From WRKB01 sp031551145 (GTDB taxonomy: Bacteria; Desulfobacterota; Desulfovibrionia; Desulfovibrionales; Desulfovibrionaceae): DNA of 41,442 nt. Shown piece after piece: positions 26,718 through 35,260 of this stretch. Made by a program: the position numbers and the translations under genes. The notes beneath the pieces were generated by a model, which searched no databases, had not been told where the DNA came from, and worked only from the letters and a program-made list of their open reading frames with translations. The stretch spans positions 1 through 41,442 of the forward strand of contig JAVBNZ010000044.1 in the NCBI GenBank assembly GCA_031551145.1. Direction: 5' to 3'. Within the stretch, counting starts at the first letter, position 1. Each line of letters opens with the position of its first letter.

Positions 26718-28625
26718 CTACACCGGGTGCAGACGTTCGTACTCCTCAATGCCGGCGATAAAGGCGTCTTCCAGGGTCGCCTCTCCGCCCTCCGGGGCCG
26801 GGCAGGCGGCTTTGAGTTCGTCCGGTGTGCCCCGCGTGATGATCGCACCCCGGTAAATCAGCGCGATTTCGTCGCAGTATTCGGCTTCCTCCATAAAATG
26901 CGTGGTCACCAGCACGGCCGTGCCGGTTTCGGTGGCGGCATTGATGTGTTTCCAGAACTCGCGCCGGGTGCGCGCGTCCACGCCGGAAGTGGGCTCGTCC
27001 AGAAAAAGCACGGAAGGCTTGTGCAGCGTGGCGCAGACCAACGCCAGCCGCCGCTTCTGCCCCAGCGGCAAAAGACCGGCGTGCTGTTTGAGAAAGGGGC
27101 CCAGTTCCAGGGCCTCGACCAGCAGTTCCGTGCGCTCCCTGCGCTCGGCGGCGGAAAGCCCGTAGAGATCGGCCATGATGCGTATGTTGGCGGCCGCGCT
27201 GATATCCGGATACAGCGAAAAAGCCTGAGCCATGTAGCCCAGGCGGGCGCGGGCCTCGCTGCCGGCGTGCAGCAGATTGACCCCGGCCACGAAGCACTCG
27301 CCCCCGCTCGGCTGAAGCAGCCCGCAGAGCATGCGGAAGGTGGTGGACTTGCCCGCCCCGTTGGGCCCCAGCAGGCCGAAAATACGCCCCGGCGCCACTT
27401 CGAAGCTGATGTCGCGGGCCGCGACAAAGGCCCCGAAATTTTTGCTCAGGCCAAGGGCGCGTATGGCGGGTTCAACAGAAACGGGATCGGGCCGGGCGAA
27501 TCCGGCCTGGCCGGGCCCGCATGGTTCCCGGCCCTGAATGCGGCCACAAGGCGCCGCAGGCGGCGGCGTAAGCCGCGTTGAGCATTCGGGCCGGGCAAAT
27601 CCGGCCTGGCCGGGTTCGCGTGTTTCCCGGCCCTGAATGCGGCCGAAGGGCGAGGGCGCGTGCCCGATGCCGCCCAGCACGTCCATATAGGCGTCTTCCA
27701 GGCGCGGGCGCGCGGGCTGCGCGCCCCGGGCGTCCAGTTCCGCCCGTGTGGCCTCGGAAAGGTTTTTTGCCGCGAGCAGGCGCACCTTGCTGCCCTGGGC
27801 CAGCACGTCCAGCACGTCTTTCCGTTCCATCCAGAATTTCAGCCCGGCGCGCAGATCGCCCGACGGCACACAGGCGTAGACCCGACCCCGCACCCGCTCG
27901 AGCATTTCTTCCGGAGCCCCGGCATAGACCAGCCTGCCCGCATCCAGCATGAGCACGTGCGGGCAGCGTTCCGCTTCCTCCAGATAGGCGGTGGACCAGA
28001 TGATCGTCATGCCGGCGCCGGCCAGTTCCTCCACCATGCGCCACAGTTCGCGCCGCGACTGCGGATCCACGCCCACGCCAGGTTCGTCCAGCAGCAGCAG
28101 ATCAGGGTTGCCCAAGAGCGCGCAGGCCACGCCCAGCTTCTGCTTCATGCCGCCGGAAAGCCTGCCCGCAAGTCGCGCGGCGAACGGCCCCAGAGCGGTG
28201 AAGGAGAGCAGGCGCGCGAACAACGCCTCGCGCTCCGCGCCTTCCAGACCCCGCAGGCGGGCGTGCAGGCGCAGATTGTCCTCCACCGACAAATCCTCGT
28301 ACAGACCGAAGCGCTGCGGCATGTAGCCCAGGCGGCTTTCCGCCCCGGAGGCGAGTTCTTCCGGGGTTTGCCCGAAAATTTCTATTGCTCCCGTCGTGGG
28401 GCGCATCAGCCCGGCCAGCAGGCGCATCAGGGTTGTTTTGCCGGCCGCGTCCGGGCCCACCAGGGCGCTGATGCGACCGGAGGGGATTTCCGCGTCGATG
28501 CCGCGCAGAGCTTCGACTTTTCCGAAGCGCATGCCCAGCGAGCCCAACCGCACGGCGGCCCGGTTCGCCCGAGCCGCCCAATCCGCGTGTCCCGTCCGTT
28601 CCGCGTTTTCGGCAGACATGCTCAC
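26718..28625 (-). CDS. ABC transporter ATPase with two fused domains (YbhF-like)
   Basis: A 635-residue protein with two ABC ATPase domains. The first (about 25-250) has Walker A GPDAAGKTT, signature LSGGMKQKL and LLLDEPGVGVDP. The second (about 390-630) has GPNGAGKST, LFLDEPTSGVDA, and a signature reading LPLGQKRRL instead of LSGGQ. This degenerate form is also found in YbhF, part of the YbhFSR/YbhG efflux system. The linker between them (about 325-365) contains two near-identical 20-residue units coded by a duplicated 58-base DNA repeat. The GTG start overlaps the HlyD stop (GTGA). No permease gene follows; the next gene is convergent. Confidence 0.9.
   Translation of the reverse strand: MSMSAENAERTGHADWAARANRAAVRLGSLGMRFGKVEALRGIDAEIPSGRISALVGPDAAGKTTLMRLLAGLMRPTTGAIEIFGQTPEELASGAESRLGYMPQRFGLYEDLSVEDNLRLHARLRGLEGAEREALFARLLSFTALGPFAARLAGRLSGGMKQKLGVACALLGNPDLLLLDEPGVGVDPQSRRELWRMVEELAGAGMTIIWSTAYLEEAERCPHVLMLDAGRLVYAGAPEEMLERVRGRVYACVPSGDLRAGLKFWMERKDVLDVLAQGSKVRLLAAKNLSEATRAELDARGAQPARPRLEDAYMDVLGGIGHAPSPFGRIQGRETREPGQAGFARPECSTRLTPPPAAPCGRIQGREPCGPGQAGFARPDPVSVEPAIRALGLSKNFGAFVAARDISFEVAPGRIFGLLGPNGAGKSTTFRMLCGLLQPSGGECFVAGVNLLHAGSEARARLGYMAQAFSLYPDISAAANIRIMADLYGLSAAERRERTELLVEALELGPFLKQHAGLLPLGQKRRLALVCATLHKPSVLFLDEPTSGVDARTRREFWKHINAATETGTAVLVTTHFMEEAEYCDEIALIYRGAIITRGTPDELKAACPAPEGGEATLEDAFIAGIEEYERLHPV
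27488..27644. repeat. Duplicated 58-base repeat inside the ABC ATPase gene
   Basis: Copies at 27488-27545 and 27587-27644 are 53/58 identical. They start 99 bases apart, which is 33 codons, so the frame is kept. Each is G+C-rich and includes inverted GGCC/CCGG motifs (CGGGCCGGG...CCCGGCCC). The coded residues GRIQGRE..PGQAGFARP appear twice in the linker between the two ATPase domains. It looks like a repeat element inserted in a tolerant linker and then duplicated. Confidence 0.85.
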
Positions 28626-29623
28626 TCCGGAAGTTCGAGCGTCACCGTCACCGGCATGCCCTGGCGCATGACGTTTTCCGGATCCTCGGCAATGATGCGG
28701 ATGCGGTAGACCAAATCGTCGCGCACTTCCTGCGTTTCCACGGTTTTGGGCGTGAATTCCGCCCGGGGAGAGATAAAGCCCACCACGCCCGGCCAGGATT
28801 TTCCCGGCGCGCTGTCCACCGCCACCCGCGCAGGCATGCCGGGCTTGACCAACCCAAGCTGGGGCTGGCGCACATAGGCCCGGATCCAGAGCGGATCCGT
28901 CAGGCTCAGGGTGTAGACGCTCTGCCCGGCCTGCACCATGGCCCCGGCCTCGCGCACGCGGGTAAGCACCGTGCCCGCCTGGGGCGCTTTCAGCACGGCG
29001 TCTTCCAGCGAAATGCGGGCCTGCTCCAGCCGCGCTTCGGCCGCATCCGCCGCGGCGCGCTGGGCCGCGATATCCTCCTGCCGGTAGCCGGAACTCAGCT
29101 TGTCGAAATTCTCGCGCGCGGCCTTGAGCCCGGCGGCGGCATCCAGAAAACGCGCTTCGGCGTTGTCATAGTCCTTCTGCGAAACCGCGTTGGTCGAACG
29201 CATGCGCTCGATGCGCCTGAATTCGCGCCGGGCGTTGTCCGCCGTGGCTTTTGCGGCGGCCAGGAGGGCTTCGGCCTCGGCCACTTCCTCGGCCCGGTAG
29301 CCCCGCTCCATTTTGAGCAATTGGGCCTTCTGCGAGGCGTAATCAGCCTCCGCCGCGTCGCGGGAACGGCGCAGAGGCTCGTCATCCAGTTCCGCCAGTA
29401 CCCGCCCGGCCTCCACCCTGTCGCCCTCTTCCACCGCCACGCCGCGTATGCGCCCCCCCACACGGAAGGCGACATCCAACTGCCGGATGTCCACGTTGCC
29501 GTACAGCGTCAACCGTCCGGCCCCATCGCCCGCGCCGGAAAAGAACAGGCGGTAGCCCCCGAAAACAAGCAGACACAACGCGAACACCACCAGCGGAAGA
29601 CGCAGACGAGCGGGCAACGCCAT
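28622..29623 (-). CDS. HlyD/YbhG-family membrane fusion protein
   Basis: A 333-residue periplasmic adaptor that would bridge an inner-membrane exporter and an outer-membrane channel. An N-terminal membrane anchor (about 6-25) is followed by a biotinyl-lipoyl-like half (VDIRQLDVAFRVGGRIRGVAVEEGDRV), a long helical hairpin rich in Ala/Glu/Arg (about 75-200), the second lipoyl half (LKAPQAGTVLTRVREAG) and a beta-barrel end (ENVMRQGMPVTVTLELPE). Start ATG 29623 has AAGGAG eight bases upstream. It overlaps the YbhF-like ATPase gene by 4 bases, so they form one operon. The permeases YbhS/YbhR expected after them are not in the window. Confidence 0.9.
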   Translation of the reverse strand: MALPARLRLPLVVFALCLLVFGGYRLFFSGAGDGAGRLTLYGNVDIRQLDVAFRVGGRIRGVAVEEGDRVEAGRVLAELDDEPLRRSRDAAEADYASQKAQLLKMERGYRAEEVAEAEALLAAAKATADNARREFRRIERMRSTNAVSQKDYDNAEARFLDAAAGLKAARENFDKLSSGYRQEDIAAQRAAADAAEARLEQARISLEDAVLKAPQAGTVLTRVREAGAMVQAGQSVYTLSLTDPLWIRAYVRQPQLGLVKPGMPARVAVDSAPGKSWPGVVGFISPRAEFTPKTVETQEVRDDLVYRIRIIAEDPENVMRQGMPVTVTLELPE

Positions 29624-29666
29624 GAGAGGAACTCCTTTCAATCAGCGAAACTGTACGCAAACAACA

Positions 29667-29699
29667 GCGCCCCGGCAAGGCGGGAGCTTGTCGGGGCGC
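29667..29699 (-). terminator. Hairpin after the chemoreceptor gene
   Basis: GCGCCCCG and CGGGGCGC pair at the ends (29667-29699), with an inner CTTG/CAAG extension, and on the minus strand a TGTTGTTT run follows. It probably ends the chemoreceptor transcript. It lies 43 bases upstream of the YbhG-like start, so that gene should have its own promoter. Confidence 0.6.
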
Positions 29700-29769
29700 C
29701 GGACGGCGGCGAAGTTTTCTTCGATGCCGGCCTGCCTTTCAGGCGAAAGCGTGCTCCGCCGGCAGGTGC

Positions 29770-32181
29770 TTATCTCAACCCCTCCATGACGCGCTTGAGC
29801 TCCTGAGCCGTGCGGGAGAGATCCTGCACGGCGGCGGAAGCCTGGGTCATGCCTTCGGAAGTTTCGGCCACAATGCGGCTGACTTCCTCCAGAGCGGAGG
29901 TGATTTCCTCCGACGTGGCGCTCTGTTCCTCGGCCGCCGCCGCGATGGAAGCCACGACCGAAGAATTGGAGGAGGCCAGCGAGACGATCTCGTGCAGGGC
30001 CTGCCCGGAAGCGTCCGCCAGTTCCGTGGCCTGGCCGATGTTTTTCACCGCGCTTGTCACTTCGCCGATGTTGGATCTGGCGGAATTCTGGATGGCCTGG
30101 ATATTTTCGCCCACCTCGTGAGTGGCGTTCATGGTCTTTTCGGCCAGCTTGCGCACTTCGTCGGCCACCACGGCGAAACCGCGCCCGGCATCGCCCGCGC
30201 GGGCGGCCTCAATGGCCGCGTTGAGCGCCAGCAGGTTGGTCTGATCGGCGATGTCGGAGATGACGTTCATCACCCCGCCTATGCTCTCGGCCTGCCTGCC
30301 CAGCTCCTTCATGTTGTCCTGAAGGCCCAGAGCCACGGTGTTGACGTCGTTGATCGCGCTGACCACCCTGTTGACGAGAGCCGCGCCGCCGTCGGCCTTT
30401 TTGCGGGTTTCCTCGCTCTGTTCCGAAGCGTGTCCGGCGTTGCGCGCCACTTCAAGCACGGTGGAGTTCATTTCGTTCATGGCCGTGGCCGTGCTTTCCA
30501 CTCGGCGGCGCTGCACTTCCGCGCCCCGGCTCACCTGCTCCACCTGCGTCGAGAGTTCTTCGGAAGCGGCCGCCACACGGTCGGAAATGGTCATGGCCTG
30601 GTTGGCGACTTCGAGGATTTTGCGCTCGGTGTCCTTGATCTGCGTGAGGTCGACGATGAACTGGAGCACGGCGCTCAGCTTGCCCTGAGCGTTCTGCATG
30701 GGAATGGCGGTATAGCGCACGTCCATGCGTTTGCCTCTGGGCCGGGCCACGGTTTCGCCGCTGCTGATGCGGCTGGTGTTGACGGCGTTCATCAAACCGC
30801 AGGAGGAACTGCCGTAGTCTTCCCGGCAGAACATTTCCGCGCAGGTTTTGCCCCGGTAGTCGGAGCCGGCCAGTTCGCGGGCGGAGGCGTTGAGGTAGGC
30901 GGCCTTGAGATCCTTGTTCAGCATGACCATGGGCGAGGGGATGTTGTCGAAAATCATGCCCATGCGCCGGAGAATATTGTTGCTGCCCTGAAGCAGGGTT
31001 GCAAAACCGCCGGAAAACTTGGACACGTCGCCCTGCACATCAAGATAACCGCCTTCGATGCGCTGCTCCAGCCCGGCGTACTCGGCCGCGATGTCGTTCA
31101 ACGTGGCGGGAATTCTGCGTATGGATTCCACCATCACGCCGATTTCGCCGCGCTCGCGCACGTTGAGCACGGCGTTGAAGTCGCCCCCGGCCACTTCGCC
31201 GGCAAAGGCGGAAACCCTGCTTAACGTGCGCACAATGCCGACAACTATCCACAACGCGAAGATCAGGCCGAGCAGAAGACCGCCGCCGCCGAGCGTGGTC
31301 ATGAGGCGCTGCGCCGTGTCGTTGGTTTTCCGCATGCCCGCGCCCAGCTTGTTCATTTCCGCCTGCGCGGCGGCGGTATAGCCGTCGAAGAACAGGGCTA
31401 TGCCGGCGACGGTGTCGGAAAGCTGCTTTCTGGCCTGCACGCTCTCCCTGATGGCGGCGTCCATGGAATTGAAAGCGCCTACATAGCCGGCGTAGGTCTG
31501 TTTCAGGACACCGAAGGCCCGGCGCGTTTCCTCCCGCACGATAACGCCGTTCAGTTTTTCAAGTAACCCGTTGAAATCACCAAGCCATTTTTTGGACTTT
31601 GCCGCGTCCTCGGGATTATGGCCAAGGCTGTAGACATTGACGGCAACGCGCAGATCGGCATACGCGCTGTACAGATCGTCAATTGCCTCCAGCGCCTTTA
31701 TATTGTTGACCGTCATGGCCACTTTATTGATGTCGGTCAATCTGTCGTTGATGGCCGCCGCCGCGGGCACAAGCTGTTCTTTCAGCAGTTTGCCGGCGAA
31801 GAGCAGTTTATCTTGAGTCACCCTGGTCAGGTCGCTTATTTCTTTGATCAGAGCGACTTGTTTGATCAGTTGCTCTTTTTGGCCGGCGTCAGGCTCCACC
31901 CCTACAGTTTCTTCTATGAATTTAATGCTTTTCGCAAGATTTTCACGCGCCTGCCCGGCATACTCGACATTCGCCGTGCTCACGAAACTGTTCAATTTGT
32001 CTTTGGATTCACGCAACAGCGCATCCGCCGCGTTCGCATTCACCGCCGAACGCGCCCGGGCGCGGTAATCGTCAAAACCAACTGAAATGTCGCGTAGTTC
32101 CTTGTAGCCGAACGCCACGACACCGGCCAAAAGCACCACCATCACGGCGAAGCCGAAAATAATCCTGTACTTCGTAGACAT
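29770..32181 (-). CDS. Methyl-accepting chemotaxis protein with PAS domain
   Basis: An 803-residue transmembrane chemoreceptor. Order: membrane helix (about 6-25), a large periplasmic helical sensor (about 30-300), second membrane helix (about 315-335), HAMP (about 335-390), a PAS domain (about 425-540), and the signalling tip with EAARAGDAGRGFAVVADEVRKL near 680. The PAS region has several cysteines (GKTCAEMFCREDYGSSSCG), a pattern shared by Desulfovibrio receptors and possibly used for metal, haem or redox sensing, though this is only inferred. Start ATG 32181 is preferred, with AAGGG upstream. The upstream 667-base gap to the divergent gene is otherwise non-coding. Confidence 0.92.
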   Translation of the reverse strand: MSTKYRIIFGFAVMVVLLAGVVAFGYKELRDISVGFDDYRARARSAVNANAADALLRESKDKLNSFVSTANVEYAGQARENLAKSIKFIEETVGVEPDAGQKEQLIKQVALIKEISDLTRVTQDKLLFAGKLLKEQLVPAAAAINDRLTDINKVAMTVNNIKALEAIDDLYSAYADLRVAVNVYSLGHNPEDAAKSKKWLGDFNGLLEKLNGVIVREETRRAFGVLKQTYAGYVGAFNSMDAAIRESVQARKQLSDTVAGIALFFDGYTAAAQAEMNKLGAGMRKTNDTAQRLMTTLGGGGLLLGLIFALWIVVGIVRTLSRVSAFAGEVAGGDFNAVLNVRERGEIGVMVESIRRIPATLNDIAAEYAGLEQRIEGGYLDVQGDVSKFSGGFATLLQGSNNILRRMGMIFDNIPSPMVMLNKDLKAAYLNASARELAGSDYRGKTCAEMFCREDYGSSSCGLMNAVNTSRISSGETVARPRGKRMDVRYTAIPMQNAQGKLSAVLQFIVDLTQIKDTERKILEVANQAMTISDRVAAASEELSTQVEQVSRGAEVQRRRVESTATAMNEMNSTVLEVARNAGHASEQSEETRKKADGGAALVNRVVSAINDVNTVALGLQDNMKELGRQAESIGGVMNVISDIADQTNLLALNAAIEAARAGDAGRGFAVVADEVRKLAEKTMNATHEVGENIQAIQNSARSNIGEVTSAVKNIGQATELADASGQALHEIVSLASSNSSVVASIAAAAEEQSATSEEITSALEEVSRIVAETSEGMTQASAAVQDLSRTAQELKRVMEGLR

Positions 32182-32848
32182 GCTGTAACCCTTGAGATAA
32201 TAAACCCTTGAAAAATCTCCTGAGGCCTGTACGGCGTCCCGCGCCGGGGACATCCGTTTCCGAAAAAACCGTTGTGCGCGGTGCCTGCCGCGCCTGCTCC
32301 ATGTGAAATTTTTCTCCTTCTGCATGTTGAGGGAAGCACCCGCCGAAGATCGGCACAACATGTCCCGCAAAAGAGTTCAGGGAAGATGTTCTCTTTATGC
32401 CAAAGATCCCCTCTCCTGTCTTCATCAAGTTTGTTTACCCTACCCCGCGGACGTTCCATGACGCGTTTGCGCTCCCGGCCGTACGGGAAAAATCCTGCAC
32501 GGCCCGCAATGACTGCATATCTGCCGGTCATGGCCGGCCCCTGAACAGTGGCGCTTACGGTAAGAACAGTCGACGCAACATCGCAATTGCTTTACAGGCA
32601 AAGCCTATAACGCATCGAATATATGCCCGCGGGGCATTGAAAACCGGGGAAATATTTTTTGAAAAATCCGATGGGAACATGCAGCGCGCGATGCGTCGCG
32701 CATCAGGGCATTTCCCCTTCGAGTGTACGCGCGCTGCGGGAATTTTCGAAGCAAATTTCCGTCCGCGGAAATATCGTCCTTGACGGGGCTGCCGGCAGCG
32801 GGGCATTATTACCGACTCAGTACCGCGACCTTTCGGATGCCGCCCCCT
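32182..32848. other. Gene-free intergenic region, 667 bases
   Basis: This is the divergent gap between the chemoreceptor and the deoxyribosyltransferase-fold gene. I examined it for small genes, hairpins and promoters. Open frames here are short and lack a credible ribosome binding site or recognisable product. A G+C-rich dyad GATGCGTCGCGCATC (32689-32703) is the only clear palindrome. It should hold regulatory sites for the receptor; none could be named. The length is large for this gene-dense window. Confidence 0.4.
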
Positions 32849-33343
32849 ATGCCCGCACCCCTCCGCGCCTATATAGCCGCTTCCTTCAAGCACAAGCACG
32901 CCGTGCGCCTGCTTGGCCGCAGCATGCGCGCCCTGGGTTTCGCGCTGCTCGACTGGACGGAAAAAGCCGCGCCGCCCCCCGGCCTTACCCCGCTGGAACG
33001 CCGCCTGTGGATGGACACCGACAACGCCGGCGGCCAGGTTTTCACCTTCTGCCGCGACGCCTGCGTGAACGCCGAACTGGTGATCTATTTCGGGGCTTCC
33101 GGCCAGGACGCCGGAGTGGAAGTGGGCATGGCTCACGCCGCCGGAGTGCCCGTGCTGGGCATACGCGGACCGCTGGAAGGTCCCGGCCTTATGCTGCACG
33201 GCGCGGCCGCCTGCTGGGTGGAAGACATCGAACACGCCCTTGTTCTGCTTGAACAGGTGGCGCGCCATGCGGCTTCGGACTGCCGCGATCTCGATCGGGA
33301 AGAGGACGCCCGCGTCAGGGCTTTGTGCTCCAAATTGCGCTGA
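32849..33343 (+). CDS. Nucleoside 2-deoxyribosyltransferase-fold protein
   Basis: A 164-residue protein of the Nuc_deoxyrib_tr / TIR-like Rossmann fold group. The nucleotide-site pattern YIAASFKHKH at the start, a run with DTDNAGGQVFTFC, and the late block VIYFGASGQDAGVEVGMAHAAGVPVLGI with its conserved Asp/Glu are typical of this superfamily. Members transfer or hydrolyse deoxyribose from nucleosides, or act on NAD-like substrates; the exact activity here is unknown. Start ATG 32849 (MPAPLRAYIA) is preferred, but ATG 32837 fits nearly as well; neither has a strong ribosome binding site. Long divergent gap upstream. Confidence 0.65.
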   Translation: MPAPLRAYIAASFKHKHAVRLLGRSMRALGFALLDWTEKAAPPPGLTPLERRLWMDTDNAGGQVFTFCRDACVNAELVIYFGASGQDAGVEVGMAHAAGVPVLGIRGPLEGPGLMLHGAAACWVEDIEHALVLLEQVARHAASDCRDLDREEDARVRALCSKLR

Positions 33344-33395
33344 GCGCCGCGTCGTTGAGCAGATTGGTTTTGAAACGCTCCCTCCGGCGCTTCAC

Positions 33396-33414
33396 GGCGA
33401 AATGCAATTTCGCC
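33396..33414. repeat. GGCGAAAT palindrome
   Basis: GGCGAAAT (33396-33403), GCA loop, ATTTCGCC (33407-33414): a perfect 8-base stem in the gap between convergent genes, with GGCGAAAT recurring at 33426. No T run follows. Confidence 0.5.
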
Positions 33415-33458
33415 CACGCCTGCGGGGCGAAATCCGCTTCACTTCGTTCCGCGTCTTC

Positions 33459-33485
33459 AGAGCATTTTCAAAAGCAAAATGCTCT
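33459..33485. repeat. AGAGCATTTT palindrome
   Basis: AGAGCATTTT (33459-33468), a 7-base loop, AAAATGCTCT (33476-33485), perfect 10-base stem. It lies just past the stop of the minus-strand glycosyltransferase and after the plus-strand gene at 32849, so it may act as a terminator. It resembles the AGAGCAT palindrome at 3531-3564. Confidence 0.6.
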
Positions 33486-33489
33486 AAAA

Positions 33490-34248
33490 TCAACTCCGGC
33501 GGCCGTCCAGCGGCGCGAAGCGCGCGCTTTTCCGCAGACCCAGGCGGTGCGCGGCCAGTTCGAGACTGGTGCCCAGCACTCCCAAACCGTATATCACCGA
33601 AGGCAGAAAACGGATCGACGAACTGTCGTCCGCGTACAATGTGGGGCAGGAAAGTTCGCCGATGCGGAAATCCGCATGGATGATCTGGCAGAGCATCTGG
33701 TTGTCGAACACGAAATTGTCGCTGTTTTCATGCAGGGGCAGAGCCTCCAGCACTTCGCGCGAAAAGGCCCGATAGCCGGTGTGGTATTCGGAAAGCTTGT
33801 GGTTGACGAGCAGGTTCTGGCTCAGGGTCAGAATGCGGTTGCTGACGTATTTGTAATACGGCATGCCCCCGGCCAGCGCCCCCTTGCCCAGAATGCGCGA
33901 AGCCAGCATGCAGTCGTATACCCCGTTGGCGATGGGCGAAACCATGGCCGCCACCAGCAGCGGAGTATATTGATAATCCGGGTGCAGCATCACCACCACG
34001 TCCGCGCCGCGCTCCAGCGCCAGGGCGTAGCAGCTCTTCTGGTTGCCGCCGTAGCCCTTGTTGGCCTCGTGCTCGAACACTTCCAGGCCCAGCGCGCGCG
34101 CCACGGCCACGGTGTTGTCCGTGCTCGCGTCGTCCACCAGAATGATGTGATCCACTATTTCGTGCGGGATCTCCGCGTGGGTTTTTTCCAGGGTCTTTGC
34201 GGCGTTGTAGGCCGGCATGACCAGAACTATGCGTCGTCCGTGCAGCAT
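33490..34248 (-). CDS. Family 2 glycosyltransferase
   Basis: A 252-residue GT-A fold enzyme. The opening MPAYNAAKTLEKT, the nucleotide-sugar motif LVDDASTDNT, the NKGYGGNQK block and the HPDYQYTP element are hallmarks of GT2 proteins such as dolichol-phosphate sugar synthases. A central segment ASRILGKGALAGGMPYYKY and the HTGYRAFSRE block match the DPM/DPG-like subgroup, which moves a sugar from a nucleotide donor to a lipid phosphate. No C-terminal membrane helices are visible. Its neighbours include a UDP-sugar decarboxylase and an epimerase, which fits surface glycan synthesis. It is transcribed away from the SAM-methyltransferase gene, with repeat copy B in between. Confidence 0.9.
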   Translation of the reverse strand: MLHGRRIVLVMPAYNAAKTLEKTHAEIPHEIVDHIILVDDASTDNTVAVARALGLEVFEHEANKGYGGNQKSCYALALERGADVVVMLHPDYQYTPLLVAAMVSPIANGVYDCMLASRILGKGALAGGMPYYKYVSNRILTLSQNLLVNHKLSEYHTGYRAFSREVLEALPLHENSDNFVFDNQMLCQIIHADFRIGELSCPTLYADDSSSIRFLPSVIYGLGVLGTSLELAAHRLGLRKSARFAPLDGRRS

Positions 34249-34313
34249 GGGGGGATTCCTGTGGGGTTTGCGGAAAGCAATGCATGCCGCAAAAGGCCGG
34301 CAAGGTCAATCAC

Positions 34314-34433
34314 AGCGGGGACGGTTTGGTGATACTTCGTCAGGCTTCGCTTTCCGCTCCGGTCATGGACGAAAGAGTCCACTCCCGTCGCAAAAATCTC
34401 GCCTTCCTCGTCTGACGGCAAACCGTCCCCGCT
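34314..34433 (+). repeat. Palindromic intergenic element, copy B
   Basis: A compact 120-base element with perfect 15-base terminal inverted repeats, AGCGGGGACGGTTTG (34314-34328) and its complement (34419-34433). Inside, GTGATACTTCGTC on the left and CTTCCTCGTCTGACGG on the right match copy A at 21606-21819. The spacer lacks the 100 or so extra bases found in copy A. It lies between two divergent genes. No open frame fits it. Confidence 0.8.
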
Positions 34434-34535
34434 ACGATGCGCGTTCAAATTAAACCGTTGCCGGATAGATGCGCGGCTTGCGCCCGATCCGCCTTCGGGC
34501 TACCGTTATTTTTCATCTTATATTATGAGGGCGCC

Positions 34536-35222
34536 ATGTCCGAAAACCGCTATGCCGACGCCGAACACATGCGTGAGCAACTCCGCCGGGGCCGACGCCG
34601 CGAATACGTCGGCGGCCTGTGGGAGGAAATGGGCCTTTTCCAGCTCGATCAACTCACCAAACTCGGCCTGCAGCCCCATCATCGCCTGCTCGACATCGGC
34701 TGCGGCAGCCTGCGCGGCGGCGTCCGCTTCGCCCGCTGGCTCCAGCCGGGCAACTATTACGGCCACGACCTCCATCCCGAACTCATCGCCGCCGGCATAG
34801 CCGAGGAACTCGTTCCCCAAAACATCACCGTTCCGCCTGAAAATTTCACCTGTAACGCGGATTTCGACTTTTCCGGCTTCGTCACGCTTTTTGATTTCGC
34901 CCTGGCGCAATCCGTTTTCAGCCACCTGCCCTTCAACAGCATACGCCTTTGCCTCGCGCGCCTGGTTCCCCATCTGCGGCCCGGGGGAAAATGCTACGCC
35001 ACCTTTTTCGCCCTGCCCGACGACCGGCCCCTTGCCGTGCCCTTTCAGCAGCCGCGCGGGCCCGTCACCTTGACGCACCGGGATCCCTACCACTATTATG
35101 CGCGCGATATGGAATACGCCTGCCTGGGCCTGCCCCTGCGCTGCACCGTCCTCGGCGGGGTCGGCCATCCGCGCGGCCAGCATGCCGTGGTGTATGAAAA
35201 AATAGAAGGCGCGGGAACGTAA
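34536..35222 (+). CDS. SAM-dependent methyltransferase
   Basis: A 228-residue class I methyltransferase. After a helical N-terminus (YADAEHMREQLRRG), the SAM site LLDIGCGSLRGG appears at about residue 50-60. It is followed by GHDLHPELI and a strand-five region (FDFALAQSVFSHLPF) typical of small-molecule methyltransferases; LVPHLRPGGKCYATFF is the post-catalytic strand. The substrate is not deducible. The next two genes make or change UDP-sugars, so a sugar or glycolipid O-methylation is plausible. ATG 34536 is preceded by GAGG five bases upstream. It is 38 bases before the UXS-like gene. Confidence 0.8.
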   Translation: MSENRYADAEHMREQLRRGRRREYVGGLWEEMGLFQLDQLTKLGLQPHHRLLDIGCGSLRGGVRFARWLQPGNYYGHDLHPELIAAGIAEELVPQNITVPPENFTCNADFDFSGFVTLFDFALAQSVFSHLPFNSIRLCLARLVPHLRPGGKCYATFFALPDDRPLAVPFQQPRGPVTLTHRDPYHYYARDMEYACLGLPLRCTVLGGVGHPRGQHAVVYEKIEGAGT

Positions 35223-35260
35223 GCCCCGCCCGCCGGCATAACCAAAGAAGAGGAACCGAC

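Noticed and set aside
32272..32783. Short open frames in the 667-base gap upstream of the chemoreceptor
   Set aside because: No ribosome binding site, no recognisable product, and an uneven composition; treated as non-coding.
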